Origin: Solibacillus silvestris_B
GTDB lineage: Bacteria; Bacillota; Bacilli; Bacillales_A; Planococcaceae
DNA length: 64,000 nt
Assembly: GCF_051967575.1 (NCBI RefSeq)
Contig: NZ_JBQCJW010000003.1
Span: 164,093-228,092, forward strand
Direction: 5' to 3'
In this document: positions 43,183-52,160 of the stretch, piece after piece
Position numbering within the stretch: position 1 is the first letter of the stretch
How the letters are laid out: the number at the start of each line of letters is the position of its first letter
The notes under the pieces: model-generated
The model's database searches: none
What the model was told of the DNA's origin: nothing
The model's input: only the letters and a program-made list of their open reading frames with translations
Position numbers and translations under genes: made by a program

Positions 43183-44076
43183 ATGAATCAGCGAAAAAGA
43201 CAAGTGCTTGATAGCGCATTACAGCTTTTTATCGAAAAAGGTTTTCACGAAACGTCAATTCAGGACATTTTAGATAAAGCAATGATTTCAAAAGGAACAT
43301 TTTATAATTATTTCCCATCAAAGGTTGAATGTTTTACGGCGATAATGGAGCAAACACGTTATGAAGCGAGCTTATTGCGGCATGAAATGCTGTTAAACCA
43401 AGATATAACAGATGAAAATTTATTGCTTGAACAAATTCTTGTGCTCATGCAAATTAATAAAAAACAAAATCTCGTTTCGGTGTTCGAAAATATTTTCCAG
43501 TCAAAAGACAGAGAACTGCGGGAACTGTTAACAAGTTATCGATTGCTTGAAATTGAATGGGTGTCAAACCGTTTCATCGATATTTTCGGCGAAAAATTGC
43601 GGCCCTTTTCGCTTGAGCTGGCGATTATTTTTTTTGCTATGGTGCATCATTTGACACAAGCATACCGCACATTTTACAACGATTTTACCGAACCTAAAAA
43701 AATACTGCGAATTGCGTTGCGCAATACTAAAGCAATCATTCCTACAATGCTCGAAAGCGGAAATATATTACTCCCCCAGGATGCGCTTCAATTAGTCGAG
43801 CAGAAAAAAAGGTATCAGTCCATTTCAAAAAATGACTTAATCGAAAAAGTGCGCGGTTTCAATGATCAGCTTAAGTTGGATGATGCCAACGAGATTGGCG
43901 CACAATTTACGGAGAGTATTTTGGACGAGCTGCTGCGCGATGAACTGCGTATTGCCGTAATCGAAACATTATTAAAGCCGTTCCGCGAAGCGTTCACAAA
44001 TACTTCCCATGCCGCGGAGAATGTCGAGCTGGCGAATTTATTGTGGTACTTTACTAAAAATGGCGAAAAGAAATAG
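43183..44076 (+). CDS. TetR-family regulator of the efflux pump
   Basis: 297 residues, about 100 longer than usual for TetR. The HTH is clear at 25-45: TSIQDILDKAMISKGTFYNY then FPSKVECF. The ligand domain is helical, and the extra C-terminal segment (about 200-297) is helical and charged. Divergent from the pump, so most likely its repressor. The ATG follows GGAGG at six bases. Confidence 0.88.
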   Translation: MNQRKRQVLDSALQLFIEKGFHETSIQDILDKAMISKGTFYNYFPSKVECFTAIMEQTRYEASLLRHEMLLNQDITDENLLLEQILVLMQINKKQNLVSVFENIFQSKDRELRELLTSYRLLEIEWVSNRFIDIFGEKLRPFSLELAIIFFAMVHHLTQAYRTFYNDFTEPKKILRIALRNTKAIIPTMLESGNILLPQDALQLVEQKKRYQSISKNDLIEKVRGFNDQLKLDDANEIGAQFTESILDELLRDELRIAVIETLLKPFREAFTNTSHAAENVELANLLWYFTKNGEKK

Positions 44077-44204
44077 GTCACCGGTTATTAAGCGGAAGTT
44101 CGCACTTTCAACAGTTTTCCCTAAAAAACACGTCCAGGCGCCCGAAAATATTCATCGCGTAAAATAATGCTGATTTCATTAAAAATCTTTATTCCTTTAT
44201 CCAA

Positions 44205-44254
44205 TAAAAAAAGAAGTCGTACTGAACGTTATCCTTTGTTCAGTACGACTTCTT
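44205..44254. terminator. Bidirectional terminator between TetR and dbpA
   Basis: AAGAAGTCGTACTGAAC and GTTCAGTACGACTTCTT: a perfect 17-bp stem with a 10-base loop, A-run before and T-rich after. Serves both convergent genes. Confidence 0.9.
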
Positions 44255-44262
44255 TATACCCA

Positions 44263-45705
44263 CTATTTGCTATTCGAAATATGCACTTTTAATTGCTTGC
44301 CTTTAATCGGCGTTGTTTTCATTGCTTTTAATACAAGATTGCCTTTGCCGTTCAGGATTTCCACAAATGTTGAAGTATCTAAAATCGTGATGATGCCGAT
44401 ATCCGCTGCGGTCATGCCTTGTATTTTCGCAATTGTACCGACGAAATCGATAGCGCGGAGTTTTTTCTTTTTGCCCCCGTTAAAGTAAAGCTTCGTAATG
44501 TTCGCATCGACTTTCGCATTTTTTTGCTTCTTTTTTTGCGGGAGGCTTTGCATCTTTTTATCAAATGCATCCGCTTTTGACTCCACTTCTTCATGTGTCG
44601 GCAAGTCCATTTTCGGAATCGTAAAGCCGATAAATTGTTCGATACCTGCTAAAAAATCATGTTCGAAAGGTGTGGCGAATGTAACGGCCTTTCCTTGCAG
44701 ACCTGCACGCCCTGTACGGCCTGTACGATGCACATATGCCTCTTTTTCCATCGGTAGATCATAATTGACAACAAGCGAAATGTTCTCGATATCAATGCCG
44801 CGAGCCGCGACATCTGTAGCGACTAAATAACGAAAATCCCCTCGTTTATAATCATTCATGACGAGCAAACGTGTCGATTGGTCCATGCCGCCATGCAATT
44901 TGTCGACACTGTATTCCCTGTCATACAAATAATCATGCAATGCATCGACACGATCTTTTGTACGGCAGAAAATAATGCATGTATCCGGGTTTTCCACGAC
45001 CGCCACCTTTTCCAGCGCAGCCATTTTCTCTTCATCGCGCACTTCGATGACGGCATGCTCGATTTTCGGGGCGGCCTCCTCTGAATGCACTTCAATATCT
45101 GTCGGGTCCTTCAAATAGTTTGCGGACAATTTTTTAATCGCTTCAGGTACTGTTGCGGAGAACAGCATCATCGCTTCACGCTGCTCTACATGTGCCAATA
45201 TCGCTTCCACTTGATCGATAAAGCCCATATTCAGCATCTCATCCGCCTCATCCAATACAACATAGCGAATTTTATCAAGCTTCAATGTTCCCTTCTCGAT
45301 ATGATCCAATACGCGCCCAGGTGTGCCGACAGCAATATGCGTTTTTTGCTTAAGCTCGTCCTGCTGGTAGCGAAATGGCTGTTTCCCGTACAATGCAACG
45401 GCTTTAATACGCTTATAACGGCCGATATTCGTAAACTCTTCTTTCACTTGTACTGCCAGTTCACGGGTAGGCGTTAAAACTAAAGCTTGCGGCTTGTTTT
45501 CAATCCAATCAATCTTTTCACAAATCGGAATGGCAAACGCAGCTGTTTTTCCGCTTCCTGTTTGGGCTTTCACAATTAAATCTTCATTCTGCAAAGCATG
45601 CGGCAACACTTTTCGCTGAACTTCGGTTGGAGAGCTGTAGTCTAAATCGATCAGTGCATGCTGTATTTCCTTTGATAATGGGTATTGCTTAAAGTTATTA
45701 GTCAT
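44263..45705 (-). CDS. dbpA: DEAD-box ATP-dependent RNA helicase DbpA
   Basis: 480 residues. Helicase motifs in order: AQTGSGKTAAF, PTRELA, VGTPGRV, VLDEADEM, FSATVP, IIFCRTKDR, VATDVAARGID and HRTGRTGRAG. The last 75 residues (ITKLYFNGGKKKKLRAIDFV) are the RNA-binding DbpA domain, which targets hairpin 92 of 23S rRNA in B. subtilis DbpA/YxiN. It acts in large-subunit assembly. The ATG follows CGAGG. Confidence 0.95.
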   Translation of the reverse strand: MTNNFKQYPLSKEIQHALIDLDYSSPTEVQRKVLPHALQNEDLIVKAQTGSGKTAAFAIPICEKIDWIENKPQALVLTPTRELAVQVKEEFTNIGRYKRIKAVALYGKQPFRYQQDELKQKTHIAVGTPGRVLDHIEKGTLKLDKIRYVVLDEADEMLNMGFIDQVEAILAHVEQREAMMLFSATVPEAIKKLSANYLKDPTDIEVHSEEAAPKIEHAVIEVRDEEKMAALEKVAVVENPDTCIIFCRTKDRVDALHDYLYDREYSVDKLHGGMDQSTRLLVMNDYKRGDFRYLVATDVAARGIDIENISLVVNYDLPMEKEAYVHRTGRTGRAGLQGKAVTFATPFEHDFLAGIEQFIGFTIPKMDLPTHEEVESKADAFDKKMQSLPQKKKQKNAKVDANITKLYFNGGKKKKLRAIDFVGTIAKIQGMTAADIGIITILDTSTFVEILNGKGNLVLKAMKTTPIKGKQLKVHISNSK

Positions 45706-45727
45706 TTCTATTCCTCGTTTTCTTCTA

Positions 45728-46621
45728 TTAATGAATAATTCCCGGGTCGACGATGGCGATAAATTTCTTTGTCGCTTTTGATAGCGAAACGTTTTTTAAA
45801 TGGACGATGCCGAGACTGCGCTTTGGAATTTGCTGCTGGAGCTCGATTTCATATAAAATCCCTTCCTCCAAGTAATCGGCAGCAAATTCTTTCGTTACAC
45901 TCGCGACTCCTAAATTGATCTTCGCAAATTCAAGCACTAAATCATGTGAACCTAATTCAAATTCCGGGGAGATTGTATAGCCTCGATCCTTTAAATAACC
46001 TTCTACATAATTGCGCGAATTCGCCTTTTTTTCCAAAAAAATGAGTGGCAGCTTTATAAGCATATCGAGACTAATCGGTTTTCTCGTTAAATTTTTGTAT
46101 TTTTGCCCGCACACAAATATATCATGAATTTCCTTACATGGGATCACTTGAAGCTGGTGGTCATCAATCGGTAAATTGCAAATGCCTAAATCGGCTTCAC
46201 CCGATTTTATAAAAGCTAAAATTTCATTTGTCGTTCCGTTTAAAACTTTTAGCTTAATGCCAGGATATTTAATATGGAATGCTTCTAAATAAGGCAATAA
46301 AAAATATCTGGATATTGTATCCCCCACACCAATACGCAATATGCCTGTACGCAAGTTTTTAAACTCGGCAATTTTTTCTTCGCCCGCATCTAAAATTCCG
46401 AGTGCTGAATTGACGTACTCATGCAATAATTCTCCTTCATCGGTTAGTGTAACCCCTTTTGGCGTGCGGTTGAATAAAACAGTGTCAAGCTCTTTCTCAA
46501 GTTTTGATATCGCTTGGCTAACGGCCGGCTGTGTCATATACAACACAGCAGCTGCCTTTGAAAAGCTTTTATTGCGGCTTACCTCATTGAAAATTCGATA
46601 TGATTCCAATTTCACTAACAT
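45728..46621 (-). CDS. LysR-family transcriptional regulator
   Basis: 297 residues. N-terminal HTH NKSFSKAAAVLYMTQPAVSQ then AISKLEKELDTVLFNR, followed by a periplasmic-binding-like effector domain. It is divergent from the CofE-like gene at 46775 and most likely controls it. The 153-base intergenic region holds TGATATTAGAAATATTA and an inverted repeat (46710-46733), either of which could be its site. Effector unknown. Confidence 0.9.
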   Translation of the reverse strand: MLVKLESYRIFNEVSRNKSFSKAAAVLYMTQPAVSQAISKLEKELDTVLFNRTPKGVTLTDEGELLHEYVNSALGILDAGEEKIAEFKNLRTGILRIGVGDTISRYFLLPYLEAFHIKYPGIKLKVLNGTTNEILAFIKSGEADLGICNLPIDDHQLQVIPCKEIHDIFVCGQKYKNLTRKPISLDMLIKLPLIFLEKKANSRNYVEGYLKDRGYTISPEFELGSHDLVLEFAKINLGVASVTKEFAADYLEEGILYEIELQQQIPKRSLGIVHLKNVSLSKATKKFIAIVDPGIIH

Positions 46622-46709
46622 ATAAACCCCACTTATATCTGATATTAGAAATATTAATTTTACTTATACCATATGAACGAGTTATAGTAAACATTGTGAG
46701 ATTTCATAT

Positions 46710-46733
46710 GCTTTGCTTATTGTAAAGCAAAGC
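46710..46733. promoter_or_regulatory. Inverted repeat before the CofE-like gene
   Basis: GCTTTGCTT and AAGCAAAGC, 9-base arms with a six-base centre, about 25 bases upstream of the ribosome-binding site. A possible LysR site or leader hairpin; no T-run follows. Confidence 0.4.
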
Positions 46734-46774
46734 TAATTAAAATATAACTTACATCCATTAAAGGAGAGATTATT

Positions 46775-47965
46775 TTGGAACGTGTAGTAGGAACAGTTGT
46801 ACGAGGTCTTCGTGGCCCAATTATCAATGAAGGTGATGATATTGTTCAAATCGTAGTCGATACAGCATTAAACGCAGCAAAAATAGAAGGGTACGAAATT
46901 GAAGATCGTGATATCGTGACTGTGACAGAATCAGTTGTGGCGCGTGCGCAAGGCAACTATGCAAAAATTTCCGATATCGCGGCTGATGTACATGCAAAAT
47001 TCGGTGATGATACTGTTGGGGTAATTTTCCCGATTCTTTCACGTAATCGTTTCTCCAACATTTTAAAAGGAATTGCAGCAGGCACAAAAAAAATCGTCCT
47101 GATGCTTAGCTACCCATCTGATGAAGTTGGAAATCATTTAGTTACATTGGATGAGCTTGATGAAAAAGGCATTAATCCATGGACAGATGTGTTGACGGAA
47201 GCTGAATTCCGTGGGCATTTCGGCTATAATAAACACACTTTTACGGGTGTAGATTATATTGAATATTATAAAGAGTTAATCGTTGAACAAGGTGCAGAGG
47301 TGGAAGTAATCTTCTCAAACAATGCTAAAACGATTTTAAGCTATACAAAGAACACTTTAACATGCGATATTCACTCCCGCTTCCGTACAAAACGTATTTT
47401 AAAAGCTGCTGGAGCAGAAAAAATCTTTGGTTTGGATAATATTTTATCGGAGTCAGTTAACGGTTCTGGCTTCAACTCTAAGTACGGTTTACTTGGTTCA
47501 AACAAATCAACAGAGGATGGTGTGAAATTATTCCCTGATAACTGTCAGCCAATTGTTGATGATATCCAGTCTAAAATTTTAGCCGCTACCGGCAAATTGG
47601 TTGAAGTAATGATTTACGGCGATGGCGCATTTAAAGATCCAGTAGGACAAATTTGGGAGCTTGCAGACCCAGTTGTATCGCCTGCCTATACTCCAGGTCT
47701 TGATGGCACTCCGAATGAAATTAAATTAAAATACTTGGCAGACAATGATTTCGCCAACCTGCACGGCGAAGAGCTGAAAGAGGCCATTAAAGAATATATT
47801 AACAATAAAGAAGAAGATTTAACAGGTAATATGGCTGCACAAGGTACAACACCACGTAAGCTGACAGATTTGATCGGTTCATTATCTGACTTAACTTCTG
47901 GTTCAGGCGATAAAGGGACACCAATGATCTACATCCAAGGTTATTTCGATAACTATACAAAATAA
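46775..47965 (+). CDS. CofE-like (coenzyme F420-0:L-glutamate ligase family) protein
   Basis: 396 residues. The N-terminal 240 residues follow the F420 ligase family: IEDRDIVTVTESVVARAQGN near 42-61, then the GVIFPILSRNRFSNIL segment. The C-terminal part (VMIYGDGAFKDPVGQIWELA) extends beyond archaeal CofE, as in the long forms found in some Firmicutes. CofE adds glutamate to F420-0, but F420 synthesis is not known in this group, so the substrate may be another acid. The start is TTG at 46775 after AAAGGAGAG. Single gene, probably LysR-controlled. Confidence 0.8.
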   Translation: MERVVGTVVRGLRGPIINEGDDIVQIVVDTALNAAKIEGYEIEDRDIVTVTESVVARAQGNYAKISDIAADVHAKFGDDTVGVIFPILSRNRFSNILKGIAAGTKKIVLMLSYPSDEVGNHLVTLDELDEKGINPWTDVLTEAEFRGHFGYNKHTFTGVDYIEYYKELIVEQGAEVEVIFSNNAKTILSYTKNTLTCDIHSRFRTKRILKAAGAEKIFGLDNILSESVNGSGFNSKYGLLGSNKSTEDGVKLFPDNCQPIVDDIQSKILAATGKLVEVMIYGDGAFKDPVGQIWELADPVVSPAYTPGLDGTPNEIKLKYLADNDFANLHGEELKEAIKEYINNKEEDLTGNMAAQGTTPRKLTDLIGSLSDLTSGSGDKGTPMIYIQGYFDNYTK

Positions 47966-47973
47966 CAATTATA

Positions 47974-48018
47974 AAAAGGCATTGGAGAAAGTGTTAACCA
48001 CTTTCTCCAATGCCTTTT
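47974..48018. terminator. Bidirectional terminator after the CofE-like gene and opuAC
   Basis: AAAAGGCATTGGAGAAAGTG and CACTTTCTCCAATGCCTTTT: a 20-bp perfect stem with a five-base loop, A-run on one side and T-run on the other. Confidence 0.93.
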
Positions 48019-48021
48019 ATG

Positions 48022-48912
48022 CTATTCTTTTTCGACGCCTTCCGTCCATTTATTTACACGGTCTTCATTTTTTTCAATCCATTGTTTTGCTGCTTCTTCC
48101 GGTTTTGTGCCCGAGTAAATGTCGAGCATTACTTCTTCAATATCCTCTGTCGTCCATTCAAAAGCATCCAGGATTTTAAATGCATCCGGTTTGTCTTGTT
48201 CCAGGTTTTGACGAACAAATGTATGAATGCTTTCTTCGCCGCCAAATACACCTTCTGGATCTTCTAAATATTTCAGATCAAAGTTTGCAAATTTCCAGTG
48301 CGGGCTCCAGCCTGTCACGACAATGTCTTCCTCATTTTTAATCGCCTGTTCCAAAGCAACTGTCATTGCACCTGATGAAGATGGTTGTAATGACCAATTT
48401 TCCAGGTTTGGATAAGCTTCCAGCGCTCTTTCGGCAGCCGCAACGACACCTGCGCCAGCTTCAATACCTGTAATTGTCGATGCTGCCTCTGTTGTTAAAT
48501 CTGAAATTGACGCAGCTTCCATATAGCTTGGTACGACTAAACCGATTTTAGCACCTTGCAGATTCGGCCCTAAATCCTCTACATCTGCACCGTATTTTTC
48601 ATATTGTGAAGCATGTGTAGCAGGCAGCCATCCGGATACCATCGCATCTGCTTCTCTTTTGGAAACGGCTTCCCACATAATGGCATTGTCTAATGGAGTA
48701 ATATCCACCTTATAGCCGACACTTTCCAATACTTCTGCCACAACATATGTTGAAGCTACTTCCGAATCCCACTCCACATAGGCCAATTCGATTGATCCTA
48801 AGTCGTTTGCAGATGCACTATCAGTTTTCTCTGCTGTATCATCTCCGCAGGCAGCTAGTAAAAGTGCCGCACTCATTGCTGTTGCAGCAGACATCCATTT
48901 TAATTTTTTCAT
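48022..48912 (-). CDS. opuAC: Glycine betaine-binding lipoprotein OpuAC
   Basis: 296 residues. Lipoprotein signal peptide MKKLKWMSAATAMSAALLLA with the lipobox LLAAC, lipidated Cys near 22. The mature part is the OpuAC fold: IELAYVEWDSEVASTYVVAE, VSGWLPATHASQYEKYG and VTGWSPHWKFANFDLKYLED with the Trp residues that cage the trimethylammonium group. The ATG at 48912 follows GGGGG; the frame opens 15 bases earlier without a site. Confidence 0.93.
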   Translation of the reverse strand: MKKLKWMSAATAMSAALLLAACGDDTAEKTDSASANDLGSIELAYVEWDSEVASTYVVAEVLESVGYKVDITPLDNAIMWEAVSKREADAMVSGWLPATHASQYEKYGADVEDLGPNLQGAKIGLVVPSYMEAASISDLTTEAASTITGIEAGAGVVAAAERALEAYPNLENWSLQPSSSGAMTVALEQAIKNEEDIVVTGWSPHWKFANFDLKYLEDPEGVFGGEESIHTFVRQNLEQDKPDAFKILDAFEWTTEDIEEVMLDIYSGTKPEEAAKQWIEKNEDRVNKWTEGVEKE

Positions 48913-48913
48913 T

Positions 48914-49777
48914 TTATTTACCCCCATTAGTTTTTTGCTTATTTAAGCTTTGTGTTAAGCGGTCTACAATAATAGCGAAGATTACTAAGCTGATACCCGC
49001 CACAAATCCATTGCCGATTTGTGCGCGCTGTAATGCTGACAGTACTTCTCGGCCTAATCCCGGCGCACCGATCATCGATGCAATAACAACCATTGATAAC
49101 GATAATAGTACCGTTTGGTTAATACCGGCCATAATAGTAGATTTTGAAAGCGGCAGTTCCACTTTTAATAATTTTTGTGCAAATGTACTACCATAAGAGT
49201 CCGCCGCTTCGATTAAATGTGTCGGAACTTGGCGAATCCCTAAATTCGTAAAACGTACAGTTGGTGGTAATGCGAAGATTACTGAGGCAAAGACACCTGG
49301 TACGACACCAATTCCGAAAAATGCAACTGCTGGGATTAAATAAACGAATCCCGGCATTGTCTGCATAAAGTCTAAAATCGGTTTTAAAATTTCTTCCACT
49401 ACTTTTGATTTCGACATTAGAATGCCAAGCGGTATCCCTATGACAATGGCGATTAAACTAGAAAACAGCACAAGTGTAAATGTGTTCATAAGCTGCTCCC
49501 ATAGCCCTTGGTTTAATATGAAGAATAAACCTAGTATCGAGAAAATGGCTAAGCCGAATTTTTTACCCGTTGCGAAAAATGCCAATATCGCAATAATAAT
49601 GATAAACACATAAGGTGGTATAGATGTTAGTGCAGATGTGACTAGACCCATTAAATCTTCACCATTATGCTGAATAAATCGGAATTGGGCAGAAAATGTG
49701 TCTGTTACAGTATCCATCAGTTTTTCTACATTTTCAGCTACTGGTATCGGTGACGCTAAATTTAATAGTTTACTCAT
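48914..49777 (-). CDS. opuAB: Glycine betaine ABC transporter permease OpuAB
   Basis: 287 residues with about seven membrane segments. The binding-protein-dependent permease signature is present in the C-terminal half (EAADSYGSTFAQKLLKVELP, the EAA loop that contacts the ATPase). Overlaps opuAA by eight bases and is followed one base later by opuAC. Confidence 0.93.
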   Translation of the reverse strand: MSKLLNLASPIPVAENVEKLMDTVTDTFSAQFRFIQHNGEDLMGLVTSALTSIPPYVFIIIIAILAFFATGKKFGLAIFSILGLFFILNQGLWEQLMNTFTLVLFSSLIAIVIGIPLGILMSKSKVVEEILKPILDFMQTMPGFVYLIPAVAFFGIGVVPGVFASVIFALPPTVRFTNLGIRQVPTHLIEAADSYGSTFAQKLLKVELPLSKSTIMAGINQTVLLSLSMVVIASMIGAPGLGREVLSALQRAQIGNGFVAGISLVIFAIIVDRLTQSLNKQKTNGGK

Positions 49778-50969
49778 TGTCTACACCTCCGCTTTTTTCA
49801 GAGGCTAATGACTCAAGGACAACCCCACGAATAAGGACACCGCGCAGTTTCCCTTCTTCAACAACAGCAACTGGTGTCGGTGAATCGGAAATAACCGATA
49901 ATATATCCTGAATTACTGTAGTTGGTTCTACAATCGGCATATCTGTCCGTAAAATCGACTGCAGCGATTTTTCCCCGGATTGCGCCAGCTCCAAGGCGTC
50001 ATTTGCAGTAATATAACCTAAATATTTTCGGGCTTTATCCACTGCGAGCAATACACTGACTTTGTCTTCCCGCATACGCTGCAATGCCACTTTCGGCCCA
50101 TCGTGCTCAATTTGAATCGTCATAGGGCGAATCATCGCATTTTCTGCCGTCAGCACTTTCGAACGGTCTACATCCTCCAGGAATGAGCGCACATATTCGT
50201 TCGCAGGATTCGTTAAAATTTCTTCCCCTGTACCGACTTGCATTATTTTCCCGTCTTTCATAATGGCAATGCGATCGCCGATACGGAGTGCTTCATTGAG
50301 ATCATGTGTAATGAAAACAATTGTTTTCTGTAAATTTGCTTGCAATTCCAATAGCTCATCTTGCATTTCTTTTCGAATGAGCGGATCAAGAGCAGAAAAA
50401 GCTTCATCCATTAAAATAATTTCCGTATCATTTGCTAAAGCGCGCGCAAGTCCTACGCGTTGCTGCATACCGCCTGATAATTGGTCTGGATATTGGTCTT
50501 TATAGGAGAGCAACCCTGCATTCTGTAAAGCCTTTTCTGCTTTTAATCGTCTTTCCTCTTTCGGTACGCCCCGGATTTCCAGGCCATATTCTGCATTTTG
50601 CAAAATTGTGCGTTGTGGGAATAATGCGAAGTTTTGAAACACCATGCTCATTTTTTCTCGTCTAACTTGTTGCAGACTTTTCTTGTTTAGTTTCGTAATA
50701 TTTTGGTCGTCTATATAGATATCACCGCTCGTTGGTTGGATAAGACGGTTTAATAATCGGATTAATGTAGACTTTCCGCTCCCCGAAAGACCCATAATAA
50801 CAAAGATCTCGCCTTCTCCTATTGATAAACTCGCTTCATAAACACCTACAGTCGCATTTGTTTCTTTTAAAATCTGTTCTTTCGATTTTTCTTGCTTTAC
50901 TAATTTCAATGCCTGTGATGTATTTTTCCCAAAAACTTTCGTGACTCGGTCAATTCTGATTTTCCCCAT
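49770..50969 (-). CDS. opuAA: Glycine betaine ABC transporter ATPase OpuAA with CBS pair
   Basis: 399 residues. ABC domain 1-270 with Walker A MGLSGSGKSTLIRLLN, signature QLSGGMQQRVGLARAL and Walker B EIILMDEAFSALDPLIRKEM. The C-terminal 120 residues are two CBS domains, which in OpuA sense ionic strength and, in lactococcal OpuA, bind c-di-AMP. First gene of opuA-ABC. Two overlapping palindromic operators cover its promoter. Confidence 0.95.
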   Translation of the reverse strand: MGKIRIDRVTKVFGKNTSQALKLVKQEKSKEQILKETNATVGVYEASLSIGEGEIFVIMGLSGSGKSTLIRLLNRLIQPTSGDIYIDDQNITKLNKKSLQQVRREKMSMVFQNFALFPQRTILQNAEYGLEIRGVPKEERRLKAEKALQNAGLLSYKDQYPDQLSGGMQQRVGLARALANDTEIILMDEAFSALDPLIRKEMQDELLELQANLQKTIVFITHDLNEALRIGDRIAIMKDGKIMQVGTGEEILTNPANEYVRSFLEDVDRSKVLTAENAMIRPMTIQIEHDGPKVALQRMREDKVSVLLAVDKARKYLGYITANDALELAQSGEKSLQSILRTDMPIVEPTTVIQDILSVISDSPTPVAVVEEGKLRGVLIRGVVLESLASEKSGGVDNE

Positions 50970-50999
50970 AATCCACTTCCTAAATATTAAATTTCATAC

Positions 51000-51069
51000 A
51001 AGTAACAACTTTATTTATATATGAGGTTGTCACAAGCAACAACTTATATATTAATAGACGTTGTTACTT
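51000..51069. promoter_or_regulatory. Tandem BusR-type operators over the opuA promoter
   Basis: Two palindromes of the form AAGYAACAAC, 16 bases, GTTGTYACWW, at 51000-51035 and 51034-51069, repeating every 34 bp. Arm sequence (AGTAACA with TGTCAC or TGTTACT) and the wide spacing resemble the paired long-spaced sites described for BusR at busAB. The opuA promoter lies inside: minus strand TTGTTG (51037-51042), 17 bases, TATAAA (51014-51019). Confidence 0.75.
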
Positions 51070-51113
51070 TTGTCAAACAAGAAACATTTTCCAGTCGCGT
51101 ATTAATGTAGGAA

Positions 51114-51156
51114 TAAAAAAAACTATTGCTTGATCGTTATTCAACAAGCAATAGTT
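51114..51156 (-). terminator. Terminator after the BusR-type regulator
   Basis: Minus strand AACTATTGCTTG, 12-base loop, CAAGCAATAGTT then eight Ts. It isolates the regulator gene from opuA transcription. Confidence 0.92.
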
Positions 51157-51201
51157 ACTGGTGCATATATATTGGCCTCTTTAAACGACAGGGCCTTGCT
51201 T

Positions 51202-51828
51202 TTATAATTGCAAAAAGTGTTTTACATTTGAAAAGCATTCATCCTTTCCAATAAAAAATAATGTATCCCCTGCAGACAATGTCGCATATGGACCTGGGGA
51301 AACAATTAGTTCATGGTCTTTTTTTATCCCGATAATTGTTGCACCGGTTTGTTGCCAAAAGTTAATTTCCCCAACGTTTTTTGATAAATAAGGACAATTT
51401 TCAGTAATATCAATTTGAAAAGGGACAAAAGGATTGATCGATTGATATCTGCTCGTGCGATTTACCATTTCTCCTAATGTATCTTGAAAAAGATTTAATT
51501 CATCAATTTGTCTTTCGATACTGTCGGTTAATTGTTTTTGCAGATCCCGAATCGATTTTACCCCTTCCAATCGTTGAATATATTTGGCTGCGTTTTCGTA
51601 GGATACGATTACAACACCGCTTCCCTTTGTCGCCTCTACAATATTTAAATCCTGCAAAACCGCAATCGCTCTTCTTGCAGTTTCCGAGGAGACACTGTAT
51701 TGAGAGGCGAGTGATGATCTTGCATAAATTTTTTCTCCAACGACATATTTTTTTTCGACAATTTTAGCTGCAATATCCTCTGCAATCACTTGATATTTCG
51801 GCTGTTTAATTTGGATTTTTTTCTCCAT
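51202..51828 (-). CDS. busR: BusR-type regulator: GntR winged helix + coiled coil + RCK_C
   Basis: 208 residues. A GntR winged helix at about 10-70 (EKIYARSSLASQYSVSSETA then RRAIAVLQDLNIV), a coiled coil at 80-115, and a C-terminal TrkA-C/RCK_C domain 120-208 (GATIIGIKKDHELIVSPGPY, AGDTLFFIGKDE). This order and length are those of BusR, the c-di-AMP-dependent repressor of the glycine betaine importer in Lactococcus and Streptococcus agalactiae. Position directly upstream of opuA on the same strand supports the same job. The ATG at 51828 follows AAAGGAG; a GTG nine bases earlier overlaps it. c-di-AMP binding is inferred. Confidence 0.85.
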   Translation of the reverse strand: MEKKIQIKQPKYQVIAEDIAAKIVEKKYVVGEKIYARSSLASQYSVSSETARRAIAVLQDLNIVEATKGSGVVIVSYENAAKYIQRLEGVKSIRDLQKQLTDSIERQIDELNLFQDTLGEMVNRTSRYQSINPFVPFQIDITENCPYLSKNVGEINFWQQTGATIIGIKKDHELIVSPGPYATLSAGDTLFFIGKDECFSNVKHFLQL

Positions 51829-52160
51829 TACTTGCACTCCTTTGTGCTATGTTCGAAATGCATAAGCAAATTCCCTACATTTATACTATATCGAAATTAT
51901 ATACCTTTTTTTAAAAACAACAAATCTTTCGATGAATTTACTTAAATCCCCTTCAATTCACTCTTTATTTAAACTATTCCCAGTATAGTATTCCCCTTTA
52001 TGTTAAATACTAACAACAGACTTTTTCTCTCACTTAAACTTATTATTTCCCTTTTGCGGCAAAATCCCTAACTTCAATACTTTAAACCAATAAAGTTCTT
52101 TATAATTCAGAATAATGATGATAAAATTTTGATTATTGTAAATTAGAAATAGGTGTACTA
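51829..52160. other. Divergent intergenic region, no gene
   Basis: 332 AT-rich bases between busR and the permease gene. It must hold both promoters, but I found no convincing consensus match, riboswitch or palindrome. Confidence 0.4.
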
